In this document: piece by piece, positions 11,301-22,766 of the stretch | Position numbering within the stretch: position 1 is the first letter of the stretch | Layout of the letters: each line of letters starts with the position of its first letter | Assembly: GCA_014058105.1 (NCBI GenBank) | Contig: JACGCM010000003.1 | Coordinates: forward strand, 930,001-994,000 | DNA: 64,000 nt | Source: Kingdonia uniflora | Taxonomy: Eukaryota > Streptophyta > Magnoliopsida > Ranunculales > Circaeasteraceae | Direction of reading: 5' to 3' | Position numbers and translations under genes: made by a program | The notes under the pieces: model-generated | Database searches by the model: none | What the model was told of the DNA's origin: nothing | Seen by the model: the letters and a program-made list of their open reading frames with translations, nothing else

Positions 11301-11520
11301 ACAGACATTGAAATAACTCATTTTTGAATTCAAGACGCAAACAAGAACGACTACTTCCTCTGGTGGGTCCTTCACAACGGCTAGTTTTGGATCACAATGG
11401 GCTACTTATTTTGGATCGCAACGGCTAGTTTTGGATCACAACGGCTACTTTTTGCATTATATATATGTTGGCTAGAGATGCCCTAACAACACTCCTCTGC
11501 TTGAACTAAACAATACTGAG

Positions 11521-11988
11521 TTTTTTCGCTCTAACACAGGACTCTTTTGTGGTATTTGGCCGAAATGAAGACTACGCCTTGGCCGCGTCCTGGCAGTATT
11601 TTGTTGATAATCCATCTCAACTTTAATCAGTTATGGAATAGAATTCATGTCCAATTCGGAATGCACACAGAACTTCGATACCCTCCTAAAGATTTATACA
11701 ACAGGTGGAATATTATTAAGGCTAAGTGTGACGAGTTTCATGAGATATGGATGAGTATTGATATACGGGTCAGAGGTGTTCCACTAGCCTATATTCTCCG
11801 CGAAGCAAAGATGAATGATATGACAAATATAAACAGCCGTTCCCGTTCGAAACTCCATACGATATTTTTTACCATAACTACGTCCTGCTTGATCCTCCTG
11901 TAAATTATTGGCTAGAAAACTATGGACGGGATCCGCTCCCCCTTACTGAATGGTCCAAATTTATTCCTTACATCAGACGTGAACGATA
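11521..11988 (+). pseudogene. Myb/trihelix-like protein fragment
   Basis: Readable pieces in shifting frames include DSFVVFGRNEDYALAASWQY, then RYPPKDLYNRWNIIKAKCDE followed by FHEIWMSI, and finally NYWLENYGRDPLPLTEWSKF and IPYIRRER before a TAA at 11986-11988. The PPKDLYNRW...IIKAKC...FNEIW arrangement is that of the Myb/SANT-like accessory proteins of Harbinger elements, as is its position opposite a convergent minus-strand gene. The N-terminal part is missing or beyond recognition. At least two frameshifts are present. A possible splice acceptor (CTCTAACACAG) lies just before the fragment. Confidence 0.55.
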
Positions 11989-12242
11989 AATTTAATTTAA
12001 TTGAGTCAATTTTGAGTTATATTTCATACGAAGAACAACTATTTCAAGAATTGTAATTGCATTTCTATTTAAATTTAAAACTCAAAATAAATTGATTAAT
12101 ATTGATTTATATAAAGAAATGTGACATCAGGTCGTACAAGTACTTATATAGATAAACAAACCCAAAATGAACAATAGAATTTGTTCAAAACTGATGTTTA
12201 TAATAAAATATTACATCTACAAAAACATCAAAACACATATAT

Positions 12243-14428
12243 CTACTGAGTCGGGTCAGAATCATCTCCAGTACCCCACCCCTTGCGGCTAGTACCGCAT
12301 CCCCTGGTTCGCGGACCAGATCCACGCAGCCTCATCCTCGTGCCACCTCCAGGTGGTAGCGGCACCACCCGTACGTCACGTCCCCTCCTCAGATGTAGGT
12401 CCTAAACAGGACAAAGAAAATTTATAAATATTTTAACAAAATAAATATGACATTAATAGATAAATAAATAAATGCATACATAAATAAATTACTTACATGC
12501 GCATATAGCTGGTCGTCTACACTGTCCAAGTACCTCCTCAGAGTAGGATTTTCATCAGCCAAATCCTGGATCCTCTAGGTATCCCACGCAGACTCTGCAA
12601 GGAAAATTTAACACATACTATGAGTCAGGTGCCACAGCTCCTCTGCGTCGTAGGAAGCAAACATCTCTGGCGGGTCCTTCAAGCAGTGGATGGGGAGCAT
12701 CTCACGCCTCCCGATCCACTCCATGTGCCACCCCAGGTCTGGCCTCTCGGGCTCACCAGGCAAACTGAAGTCCTGAGACAAGCTATGAACCGACGCTGAC
12801 ATCACCACCACGGATGTAATACCAGCCCAGAGTGCAGAGGGCCCGAACAGATCTATATTCCCCATCCTTTGGGAATATGTTAACAGGTGGCCTACCTCCG
12901 CAGTTTGGTTGGCCTAGTATGAAGCATAAGTCTCTCGGTTCTCCCCTATCACAAATTGTTCATAGTCAAAAGTTGGCCTGTCTCATCGCCTGTAAATCCG
13001 TTGGACTAAGATGTGGCGACATGCTAAGAGGAAGATCCCAAGGAATACCTGCAGTGTCAGTCAACTGCCTCCAACATCTATCCCCTAAGTAATACTCGCA
13101 GTTTCTATTTGGGACTTTAAGTGGCATCCTTATACAGGACACGAGCGACGCTCTCCATACATCATCTAACTCAGACACCGCAGATTCCAACCAAGGTCAC
13201 CAGGTGATCGTCTCAATAGTCCGGTGGTCAATATGGTATCTGCCTAACATAAAGAAATTGCATGCGTGGTCATTTATTTTCTTCCTGTTCCCCCTCTCCC
13301 ATGCTCTGAGGTTCAGATAGACCAAGTACTTGACATCTTCCTTGACAATAGGGTGACCAGCCCCACAATACTCGCAGAACCAATACTGCATTTCAGAATA
13401 ACATAAAAGATAATTATAAATTATATTTAAGACGTTTATTGGAAGATATTTGATTTGATAAAGGAAAAAATGTTAGTGTAGCGTCAGAAGTTGGGCAAAT
13501 TCAGTGATGGGACCCCCGGTCGTGGCTGCGGTATCCAAACCATGGTACAGGGAAGCAAGAATAGCAGAACCCCAGTCATATTGGGTAGCCTCGTCCAAAT
13601 CGGCTACGGCCACGAGAGATCCAAGTGGAACGGTATCGTTGGCCATTTGGAACCACAAATGTCCCATCACGAAGAGGATAAAAGCACAAGCAATAGTAAT
13701 ATCATCCTCCCGATCATATGTAATGGTCAAATACGTCCACAAATGTAGAATTAGAATGTTGACGTTCCCACTCTTTATATGGATGGAATCAATATTGGGG
13801 AGCAATTGCCTCGTATTGGATAAAATACTTCATGCGCCGTCATACGGCACCTGTGTCAGATATTGGTTGATTGACAATGATGCCAACATCTAAAAATCGA
13901 GAGGAGTAACCCCTATCTCTACACATGGGAATAAAAATGTGTGCATAGTCGGCCACCAATGCTCTGTAAGCACCTGAATTAGTTGATTATCTGAATTTCT
14001 CAAGCGTATATCCATAAATTCCCGAATATATTCACCACGGCATCCCTTACAGATAGAATTGTGGAAATATCCATCCACACTTTGATCACCGTTGTGAATG
14101 TGTTGTACACACGCATCAAATCTCGAGTCTGCTCATTGGAGCATTTTCTCAAACACTTGATTTATGGAAATAACAAATTTATAATTACACTAAAACTTAC
14201 CGTGAGTTCCTTGTTATTGTAATAGATATGAGTGACGCCGCATGGAAGTTGGGTAATAAACCTCTGCGAGTAGCTTTCCTCGGGTGGGTTTGGTATAAGT
14301 TATTGGACATCTTTAAATTCTACTCGATTTTTCTTCCTTTTGGACCTCGACGGAGTTACAGCTCGTTGTGGATCTCTTGTTACTCTAAACCCAAGTAATG
14401 TACTGGGGTGTGAGTCATCCTCTGGCAT
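12243..14428 (-). pseudogene. Plant mobile domain (PMD, MAIL1-type) gene, broken
   Basis: The family (plant mobile domain, often annotated as serine/threonine phosphatase 7 long-form homologues) occurs both as host genes and inside transposons. A start at 14428 gives MPEDDSHPSTLLGFRVTRDP with a basic SRSKRKK cluster. PMD-like pieces follow: EYIREFMDIRLRN and LIQVLTEHWWPTMHTFLFP (about 14040-13930), WGSAILASLYHGLD (about 13590-13540), then FCEYCGAGHPIVKEDVKYLV (about 13385-13325), GRYHIDHRTIETITW (13240-13197) and CEYYLGDRCWRQLTD (about 13105-13060). A C-terminal Arg/Gly-rich tail, RRGRDVRVVPLPPGGGTRMR, ends at 12243. Introns are likely (a TTTAG acceptor lies near 12403). Several stops and frameshifts are present. 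Confidence 0.75.
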
Positions 14429-14566
14429 TTACATTATGTTTTGAAAGAAATTGGGAAATTTTTGAGGTATACCTTCGAATTGAGATAGAGAGGAGGAGGA
14501 AACAATGTTTAAACTCGAGTTGGGTTAGATTTTGGGGTAATAGTGCTAGCAGCGATGTTTGAAACA

Positions 14567-14618
14567 CCGCGCGGTAAGCCTTTTACTGCGCGGTAAAAGG
14601 AACACCGCTCGGTGTTTT
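14567..14618. repeat. Subterminal hairpin near the right Harbinger-type end
   Basis: ACCGCGCGGTAAGCCTTTTA is followed by CTGCGCGGTAAAAGGAACAC and CGCTCGGT. The inner palindrome TTTTACTGCGCGGTAAAA is nearly perfect. The word is shared with the hairpins at 7651 and 11063. Confidence 0.75.
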
Positions 14619-14772
14619 GATCTCTTCTAAATAAATAAATAAATAAATTACAGGTCAATAACTGCAACTGGCTGCTGTGAGAGGCCGGGTGTGGGTTGGG
14701 TTTTTATGGTCCCCTATCAGAGCCCACACCTAAAGTATAATTGGCTGCTACTGGCTGCTAGAGATGCACTAA

Positions 14773-15081
14773 GAGCCAAGCTAGTACCTCTCTGACTCTG
14801 AGTACCTATATTTATCTACTCCATAGCACAATTCACATTACCATTCCGCACAGGTTTGACTTTCTTCATTTTCTCCTTAAGCTTTAGTGTTTAACCTTAT
14901 AGCTGATTTGTGACTGCTTAAGAAAGAACATTGCTGATCCCAGCTCTCTTATATTTATACTCAATAACCTCTTTTATGAGTCACCATTCCTCTTCACCCA
15001 TGTTGGATTTCTCAACCATCTTATTTCGGCACTAATCTCAGCATTTGACTCGGGATGACTTTGAAACCAAAGAACCTGGAG
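14773..15081. other. Intergenic DNA, no gene recognised
   Basis: No domain or repeat identified. Confidence 0.4.
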
Positions 15082-15087
15082 TCTGGA

Positions 15088-15843
15088 TTTGCCAACCCTC
15101 CTTATCGGAGGGTTGTCACAACCCTCTCTCTCATTGGCTAGAGACTTGACAGAGTTAAAAAATAAATTATTTTATTTAAAATTTAAAATATTTTAGATTA
15201 TCTTTCTCTCATCTCTTCCATAAAAAAATGTTTCTTCTCTCTTCCTCTCTCTCTCTCTCTCCTCTCTTCCTCTTTCTTTCTATTTTTTCTTGCTGCAAAC
15301 ACGCAACATCTGAATAATAAAACAAATTATGCCATGGCCAATGAACGAGAAATATTAATGACAATCGATCTTTGTTCAGCCGTGAACATGTTATATGTTT
15401 CTAACTGATCCTACTTCAACACCTGAAAAAATATAACCTACCAAAGTTCCAAACAGTCCATGACATAACTACCTGTAAGTCTTACATAAACCTGCAAACA
15501 CACAACATCCTCTTAAAAACTTCTCCAAAAAGGATATCAACAATAACTACATTGTAGTTATTACAGTTACTAATGAGCCATTACGCTTAAAAAACTATTC
15601 ATTATCGACCCCCAGCTGAAATCTGCTGTATACAAACACCCTGATTTCCTGTAGCAATAAAAAGTAGAGAGAGAGATATGAAGAGAGAATAAGCATTTTT
15701 TATGGAAGAGAGGAGAGAGAGGAAGTGAAAGAATATAAAATATTTTAGAATTTAAATAAAATAATTTATTTATTAACTCTATCAAGTCTTTAGCCAATGA
15801 GAGAGAGGGTTGTGACAACCCTCCATTAAGGAGGGTTGGCAAA
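15088..15843. mobile_element. Long-TIR, non-coding DNA transposon (possibly Mutator-like)
   Basis: A 756-bp element whose ends, TTTGCCAACCCTCC and GGAGGGTTGGCAAA, open terminal inverted repeats of roughly 110-120 bp. The repeats include GGAGGGTTGTCACAACCCTC, CTCTCATTGGCTA and an AT-rich TTATTTTATTTAAA stretch, with only scattered mismatches. It is bracketed by a perfect 6-bp TCTGGA duplication (15082-15087 and 15844-15849). The interior carries CT-rich tracts and no transposase. Long TIRs suggest a Mutator-like MITE, but a 6-bp duplication is shorter than the usual 8-11 bp, so the superfamily is open. Confidence 0.8.
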
Positions 15844-15849
15844 TCTGGA

Positions 15850-16555
15850 CGTGGGAAATAATCGCGATCTCCCTCAGTATTATCAGTACCAGGGTAGATC
15901 TAATTGTTTATCAGACCCACTAGTAAGGGATGAGCCCAAAAGCTTATTACCAAGCTTATTTGAAGATAGGGAGGCCATAAAGGCTGATTGTGGGTGGTCT
16001 AGAATCCAAACATAGGGTCTTTTGATACTATTTGATCGACGGGATGACATTCATATGCCTCCCATCACTGGCCAACGCCGGAGGTGGAGAGTTCACGCCA
16101 AGGATCAAAAATAACTATAAAAGGCAAACGGCTAGATTAAGAAGACACTTGGGTACATTGCAAATTGCCAGATATTGTAAAAATTAACCCTAAAAGGTGC
16201 CTCGAGATACTAGTTACCCCAGATTGGACCAAAACCCTAGCAAGTAAAAGGCTAATTACTAGTGTGCCATACAGGATGCTTCCCAAGTCTAAGAAAAATT
16301 CAAGGATTGATGGTTGACCAAACCAAATTGGTTGAGCTCTCTCTCGGCACTCTCTATTTTAAGGTAATTTAGTGTAAACTGATTACGTGAAAGCCTAATA
16401 ATCAAAAAGAACACTTAATATACTCAATTGGAGAATAAATTAGGTTTTTGGGGAACCCTAATTTTGATTTTATTATAACCTTTCTTTTACATAAACACTA
16501 ACTACTTGAGAAAGTAAAGAGTGTCTCCCTTTCTAGAACTAGAGAAAAACCAACT
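15850..16555. other. Intergenic DNA, no gene recognised
   Basis: No coding frame of note and no repeat pair identified. The LINE fragment begins at its right edge. Confidence 0.4.
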
Positions 16556-16561
16556 ACTGTA

Positions 16562-16741
16562 GTGCATGCCCTACCTTGGGATGTACTACATCATAATTAC
16601 TCTCTTTTATTTACAACAGATTTTAAAGTAGAATGTATTACTATAATTGAAGGCCTTGCTAAAGCAATCATCTTGGGATACAATAAAGTTTATGTAGCTT
16701 TGGATTCCTCTTCAGCTGTACAAGCCTTCAATAACAACAGT
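16562..16741 (+). pseudogene. 5'-truncated LINE, RNase H part 1 (interrupted)
   Basis: Reads ECITIIEGLAKAIILGYNKV and then VALDSSSAVQAFNNNS, the middle of a plant LINE RNase H domain with the Glu and Asp positions visible. It breaks off at ACAGT where a 6-kb LTR element is inserted, and the frame resumes at 22767. The LINE around 58.85-59.0 kb has the same order uninterrupted (AAIQAFNSNQVPWSLTPL). The absence of upstream ORF2 sequence points to ordinary 5' truncation during target-primed reverse transcription. Confidence 0.8.
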
Positions 16742-17778
16742 CGAAAACATCCATACTTGGAGTTTGTTCCATTCCGTGTCTAGTTTAGATGTCAGCATTA
16801 TCTTGTGGTTACTCGTCATCAGAGATTACACCTTGAGCGACTACAGCTGGACTGCCACTGAACAGGAAAGTGGGCTTAAAACTCCTTGTTCTATAATATC
16901 AAGCCCTATGTATTTTTACAGAGAATGAAAAAGGTAATGAGTATGTTCTTTTAAAATAATAGAACTTCTATTCGAATAGATTCATATTCTATTCAAATTA
17001 AACTGAGAACATTTCTATTCGAATAGATTTTATTATATTCGAATAAAATGGCTCAGGATATTTCTTATTCGAATAGATTTCTTTTTATTCGAATAGATTG
17101 CCTCAGCCTATTTTTTCATGTTTTTTTTTATTCGAATACATTGGCTCAGCCTGATTTTTATTCAAATATATTTATTTATATTCGAACAGAGAACCTGATT
17201 TTTATTTTTTAATAAAAGACAACTTTTCTTTTTTCAGAACACACCTCTTCCAAAACCATTTTTTTCAGAGCTTGATATTTAGAGAGATGAGAGATTTAAA
17301 TAAGCAATTTAACGCGAAGTAAAACTCAACTTGAATCAATCGGAGAGATTTAGAAAACCTAATCCTTGATTTGTAAAGTTTGAGTGATTCAAACTTTGTA
17401 GCTTTGGTACATTATCCGAGACGAGGCGTTGCGAGAACGAGGAATTGACTGCGAGGAGTTCAATTAGAAGAGAGGTAACTACGGGATGTACTTATCAAAT
17501 CTGTATGTAATTAAATACTTGTAATTTGATTTTAATAGTGGATTGTTTAGCTGTTAGGTGATTCGGCAGCGACCTGTAGGTATTTCTCCGGAGAAAGGTT
17601 TCCCATAGGGTTAAAATTGTTTGGTCTTGTAGTTAATTTTCAATTGCTTGCTGAGACTAGATAATTGAACCAATTTGAACTAGGTTAAGGTTAGACATAA
17701 ATTCAAAGGAATTCAGACCTATTTGATTTAGACCTAATTTATTCGAAATCGACTAGTTTCAAGCGTCTAGGGATCTTA
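16742..17778 (+). repeat. 5' LTR of the gag-only element
   Basis: Starts CGAAAACATCCATACTTGGA, where the 3' LTR has TGAAACATCC; a T-to-C change at the first base is the simplest reading. It ends just before the primer-binding site. It contains a cluster of ATTCGAATAGA / ATTCGAATAAAATGGCTCAG units at about 16970-17190, in the region where LTR promoter elements usually lie. Confidence 0.85.
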
Positions 17779-17793
17779 ATTGGTATCAGAGTG
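17779..17793 (+). promoter_or_regulatory. Primer-binding site (initiator tRNA-Met)
   Basis: ATTGGTATCAGAGTG directly follows the 5' LTR. TGGTATCAGAG is complementary to the 3' end of plant initiator tRNA-Met, the usual copia primer. Confidence 0.85.
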
Positions 17794-17851
17794 GTCACGC
17801 TTTAAGGATTAATAACCTGAGCGTAGATCCTTACTCGATTACTTGAGATTA

Positions 17852-19773
17852 ATGGATTCTAGAAATTTTGGAGGTCCCATAAATCGCCCGCCCCTCTTCG
17901 ATGGCAAAGACTATCCTTACTAGAAAGTCTGAATGATTGCATTCTTAGAATCACTCGGAGAAGATGTCTGGATTGCTATCGAAGATGGATGGATACACCC
18001 TACCATGATGGGTAATGAATCTGAAGAAGTCCTTAAGCCTAGGAATAAATGGCCTAAGGATAAAAAGGAAGCTGTTGGTTATAATAATAAGGATCGCAAT
18101 ACCATTTTTATGAATGTGAGCTCAAGTTTCGACACATATCTTCTTGTTCCACTTCGAAAGAAGCTTGGGACATATTAGTTTGAAATCATGAAGGCGATGA
18201 TACAGTCAAGGAAAGCAAATTGCAAATGTTTACCTCACAATTCGAGAATATTCTAGTGGATGAGAATGAATCATTTGATGAGTTCCATGCGAGATTAAGT
18301 GACATTGTCAATACTACTGCCGCATTAGGTACAGCTTACTCGAATGTTCAAATTATTCGCAAAGTACTAAGATCCCTTCCTAAGATCTTTAAATCTAGAC
18401 GTGATGCTATAAAGGAAGCTCTGGATCTTAAGAAAATAAAGCCAAATATATTAGCTGGTAAATTACGAACGTTTGAACTCGAGAAGAAAATGGAAGACCC
18501 TGAGGAGAATAAGAGTGCTACTTTTAAATCTTCATCTTACTCCTCTTCTTCTAAGGGTACCATAGAAGCTTACAACTCATCTAATTTCGATAATGATGAT
18601 GGGTCTGATATGGATTCACAGATTGCCTCTACAAGTCACCAGCTTAAAATCCTTGTGTAGCAATGCCAATTTCTAAAGCAAGGGTAATCGGTGAATCATA
18701 AGCTGCAAAATCATGATCAACATAAAGTGAATAACCGGCAGACCAATCTTGACACCAACCTAAGTCAAATTGAATATTATAAGTGTCATAAGCTTGGTCA
18801 TTATGCTCAGAGTTGTCCTAATAAGAAATTTGGGACTAATCACAAAACTATGAATATCAGCGTTACTTAGGATGACAGTGATGATGAGAATAATAGCAAT
18901 GAGAGTCATCCCCAAGTAGATGATAATGAAAATTATCTTGCATATCCTGATTTTCTTAATTGTGGCAATAATAACTTTGACATTTTTAAACTTGAAAATT
19001 CTAATGAAAATCAAAGTAATCAAGAACAAAATGAGTTTGAAGACCCACATCTTAAAGACTTGTATGCTCAGATTCTCGCCAAGTGTATGAAACTCGGTAA
19101 ACTTAACAAAGTCTTGAAAGACCAAGTTAATACACTTACGTTCAAACTTCAAGACAAAACTGATAGTACAAGTCACGAGATAAAGGTACTTGAGAATGAG
19201 AAACAAGGCCTTCACGACAAAGTTGTATTTTTTGAAAAACAAGTTAATGATGCAAAGGAGAAAATAAAATCAACTTTGGATGAGCTTTATTCGGCCAAGC
19301 TTGATGTAGTTCTATCTTAGCAGAAACTTGAGAAGTTCTGTCATGGGGCTAAGAACATTGATAAAATATTATGTATGGGAAAGATGAATAGTGACAAAAG
19401 GGGTCTTGGATATGAGGAGCCTCTTCCTAATGCAAAGATTCCTCAAATTACTAAGTTTATGAAAGCAACTGCTTGTACTTCGGTGCCTAAACATAACAGG
19501 ATATCCACTACTCATAATCACGCCAAACTGGCCTCTTACTCTCATATTTATTATTGCAGTATATGTGGTCGAAAAGGACATCTTGTGTCTTATTGTAGAT
19601 TTGTTGGACCCTATCAACCATATGCTCGACCTTTTAATAGACAAAAATATAAGTCATATGTGAGTTTTTCTAAAGTGAAAAGTAAGAATTTGAGTAGGTG
19701 GGTTGATCCAGAAACATCACCTCGAAAGGTAATTCGTGCAGTTTGGGTACGAAAGGATGACTTGTTGCCATAA
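17852..19773 (+). pseudogene. Copia-type gag with coiled coil and CCHC knuckles, lightly broken
   Basis: The structural (capsid/nucleocapsid) protein. The ATG at 17852 gives MDSRNFGGPINRPPLFDGKD, then two stops and VWIAIEDGWIHP. After one frame change near 18180-18220 a UBN2-type gag domain follows (FDEFHARLSDIVN, VRKVLRSLPK-like IIRKVLRSLPKIF). A knuckle near 18772 reads YYKCHKLGHYAQSC, its first Cys changed to Tyr. A long coiled-coil region lies at about 19045-19316. A second, intact knuckle CSICGRKGHLVSYC lies near 19555-19596. From 18220 to 19773 a single frame is kept with a few TAG stops. The extended, coiled-coil gag is a feature of SIRE/Maximus-like copia elements. Confidence 0.82.
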
Positions 19774-21704
19774 ATAAGATAATAAATCAAAACTGAGACG
19801 GGTTATCAGTATGCTCCAGCATTTAGGTACGTTTCTTACCCTGTCTCAGTTGGGTTTTGTTTTTTGTTTTTCTGAGGATAATAGGATATTGTTCTAGTTT
19901 TTTATCTACACTTTGTACTTTAGAAGCTTTTATCTCTGGAATATTCTTGCTAGACTTGGACTATGCATTTATTTTATATTCATTCATGAGATAATTATTT
20001 GGTAAAATCACAACTCACAATAGTCAGTGATTCTCTTGTTTAAACTAAAGTTCATCGTGATTAGAACCACGTGAGGATAACTGTAGAGACTTTATACCGA
20101 ATATTATGTGAGGATCTGATCTTATTTATTAGCTTCGAGTGTTATGATATTTACTCTTTTGTTGATCTTATTGTTTTTGATCTCATTTCGTTTCCTTACT
20201 AAATTGTCCAATGGTAATATCAAAGTCAATTTATACTAGTAAAACTTTCCTATTTTTATTCAAGGCGAAAAAGTGACGGTGTCCAACCGAAGATGTGATA
20301 ATAGGAATTTTTTCTCTCCCATTGTTAGCCTTCGTTATTTATAACCATTTTTTTCACTTGCAGCCCTTTGTACCTTAAAATATGCCTTTCTTTTTTTTAC
20401 CCAAATTCTTAATTCTTATACCCATATGTTTTGAGACTATTCAGTGAAAAGAAAAAGAAAAATATGTATAATTTTTGGGGGAAAGGTAAATAGAAGAATA
20501 TCATGAGTCCCCAAAAGAACTTTTTATCATCCCAATCAGTGTCATGAAAAAAAAAAGGAAATGAAGGGGTATTTTTGTTGTGTGTACTCAAGAAGATAGA
20601 GTGAAAGAAGGTAAAGTTGTTTAGAGGTAAGAATGAGCTAGTGTAACTGTAGTCTCAGAATACCAGTAAAACACCTACTCCGTCATAAGCCTACCCATGC
20701 CTACATTATAACCTATTCAAAGACCTATTTGATCTTGAGTTAGGCATTGTCAGTATTAGTAGAGATTAGAGATAAAGAGTTTATATTAGTTTTAACTTGA
20801 CACCATTAATGATAAATGAGGTTCATTTCCATGAGATATTTCGGCTCACAGTGTGCCATTTTTTATGAGATGTGATTTTCTACTTGTTTTTATTCATATT
20901 TACATCTCACACAGAGTGCTTGCTAGTCAGTTCTCAGTAATTTTGAGTGACCAACATGAGAGGCCTAAGTTGAAACAACTTTCTAATATAGTATTCTAAC
21001 TGCGGTTGATTAATACGTTGAAAACTGAGTATATAATTGACTTTGCACACACACGCGCCAAGTAATTCATTTAGTGATTGTTTTATAACACATTGGTTAT
21101 AGTCACTCTTTATTGAATATTTTAGATTCATTGTCTTACTATCATGCCTTGTGTTTAGGGGGAGTGTTGTCTTCTTTTGCTTATTTCTTTCAGAGACACT
21201 CCCCATGTGTGTTTTTACAAGGGTTACCATGATTTTGAGGAGGAGATGCACATTATTTTGAGGGGAGATGCACATTTTTTTGGGGTTTAGTGGTTTAGTG
21301 CTTTCCAAACTACATGTTTGTTTTGTTTAGTTTGACTTTTTGAGTATGCTATCAGTCTATCTTTTTACTGTTTAACTCATTATGTGAATGTTCTACATTT
21401 TGTTCTATTGGTTTGCTTCTCCTTTGATTTTCTATTTACCATTTGTTCATCTATGCCAAAAAGGGGGAGAGATGATCCTGATAGGTAAGTCAGGTAAGTA
21501 ATGTTCTTTATTTTGGATCTCTTATTTTAAATAACCAGTTATGTGATGTACCTTGTTTAGTGTGCAGAGATTCCAGAGTATATGCTATATAAGATGAAAG
21601 TGGCGCTCTGAGTATGGATGTTTAGTGATTGAGTCAGTCCATCGAGTTGTATTTTTATTTTTTACAGTTTTGGTTTTGACACAAAATGAACCAAAGGGGG
21701 AGAT
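19774..21704 (+). other. Non-coding interior of the gag-only element
   Basis: About 1.9 kb with no pol motif on either strand. It contains AAAAAGGGGGAGAGATGATC (about 21459-21478), and a polypurine tract CCAAAGGGGGAGAT (21691-21704) directly abuts the 3' LTR. The first polypurine-like word is what one often sees at the end of the pol or envelope-like region in SIRE elements. That suggests this stretch is the retained 3' non-coding part of a larger ancestor. Confidence 0.65.
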
Positions 21705-22766
21705 TGAAACATCCATATTTTGAGTTTATTTCATTCTGTGTCTAGTTTAGATATCAGCATTATCACGTGGTTACTCGTTATCAGAGATTACACCTTGAGC
21801 GACTACAGCTGGACTGACACTGAACAGGTAAGTGGGTTTCTAACATCTTGTTCTATAATATCAAGCCCTATATATTTTTATAGAGTATGAAAAAAGTAAT
21901 GAGTATGTTCTTTTAAGATAACATAACTTCTATTCGAATAGATTCATTTTCTATTCGAATAGAACTTGGGACATTTCTATTCGAATAGATTATATTGTAT
22001 TCGAATAAAATGTCTCAGGTTGTTTTTTATTCGAATAGATTTATTTTTATTTGAATAGATTGGCTCAGCCTATTTCTTCATGTTTCTTTTTATTCGAATA
22101 GATTTCTTTTTATTCAAATAGATTGGCTCAGTCTGATTTTTATTCGAATACATTTATTTTTATTCGAACAGAGAACGTGATTTTTATTTTCTAATAAAAG
22201 ACAACTTTCCTTTGTTCAGAACTCACCTCTTCTAAAAACCATTTTTTTCAAAGCTTGATATTTAGAGAGAGGAGAGATTTTAATGAGTGATTCAACGCGA
22301 AGTAAAACTCAACTTGAATCAATCAGAGAGATTTAAAAAACCTAATCCTTGATTTGAACAGTTTGAGCAATTCAAGCTTTGTAGCTTTGGTGCGTTATCC
22401 GAGGCGAAGCGTTGTGAGAATGGAAAGGCGTTGCGAGAACGAGGAATTGACTGCGTGGAGTTTAATTAGAAGAGAGGTAACCATGAGATGTGCTTATCGA
22501 GTCTGTAAGTAATTAAATACTTGTAATTTGATTTTAATAGTGGAATGTTTAGCTGTCGGGTGATTCGACAGCGACTTGTGAAAGATTTCTTACAGGGTTA
22601 AAATTGTTTGGTCTTGTAGTTAATTTCCAATTGCTTGTTGACACTAGATAATTGAACCAATTTGAACTAGGTTAAGGTTAGAGCATTAATTCAAAGGAAT
22701 TCATACCTATTTTATTTAGACCTAATTTATTCGAAATCAACTAGTCTCAAGCTTCTAGTGATTTCA
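21705..22766 (+). repeat. 3' LTR of the gag-only element
   Basis: Begins TGAAACATCCATATTTTGAG after the polypurine tract and ends near CTAGTGATTTCA. Differences from the 5' LTR include an extra GGCGTTGCGAGAAC-type duplication around 22400-22440 and loss of about 25 bp around 22575-22590. The copies are therefore not recent. The TTCGAA cluster lies at about 21930-22170. Confidence 0.85.

Larger units (their letters stand above)
7470..11483. mobile_element. PIF/Harbinger transposon with both characteristic genes, decayed
   Basis: The left end GAGCATGTCCAGCAG and right end CTAGAGATGCCC are imperfect inverted termini. Both are flanked by TAA (7467-7469 and 11484-11486), the 3-bp target duplication typical of this superfamily. 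Inside are the two genes expected of an autonomous element: a Myb/NAM-associated protein (plus strand) and a DDE transposase (minus strand), convergent. Both are broken by stops and frameshifts. Strong hairpins built on the word GCGCGGTGTTC lie just inside both ends. An alternative reading, with the true right end at 14769, is discussed in the findings. Confidence 0.8.
11487..14769. mobile_element. Harbinger-associated stretch carrying a Myb-like gene and a plant mobile domain gene
   Basis: The right edge CTGGCTGCTAGAGATGCAC followed by TAA (14770-14772) is a second Harbinger-type terminus. Just inside it lies another GCGCGGT...ACACCGC hairpin (14567-14618) and a GGGTGTGGGTTGGGTTT stretch reminiscent of the left end at 7490. 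No matching left terminus is visible after 11486. This is therefore either the distal part of one 7.3-kb element starting at 7470, or a separate element that has lost its left end. It holds a Myb-like ORF (plus) and a plant mobile domain pseudogene (minus), again convergent. Confidence 0.6.
16742..22766 (+). mobile_element. Gag-only, non-autonomous LTR retrotransposon (copia/SIRE-like, TR-GAG type)
   Basis: Two LTRs of about 1.04-1.06 kb (16742-17778 and 21705-22766) flank a 3.9-kb interior. It holds a primer-binding site, a copia-type gag gene and then 1.9 kb without any protease, integrase, reverse transcriptase or RNase H. The flanks share the target sequence ACAGT/CAGTC (16737-16742 and 22767-22771, the exact edge being ambiguous by one base). 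The insertion splits a LINE RNase H frame. Such elements depend on a full-length relative for pol functions. Missing pol is real here rather than degenerate, since gag is still mostly open. Confidence 0.85.

Noticed and set aside
13491..13893. Plus-strand ORFs of 85 and 129 codons
   Set aside because: They are antisense shadows of the minus-strand plant mobile domain pseudogene and match nothing themselves.
17779..17793. tRNA gene
   Set aside because: TGGTATCAGAG here, and at 39414 and 55946, is only the complement of a tRNA 3' end directly after an LTR; no cloverleaf is present.
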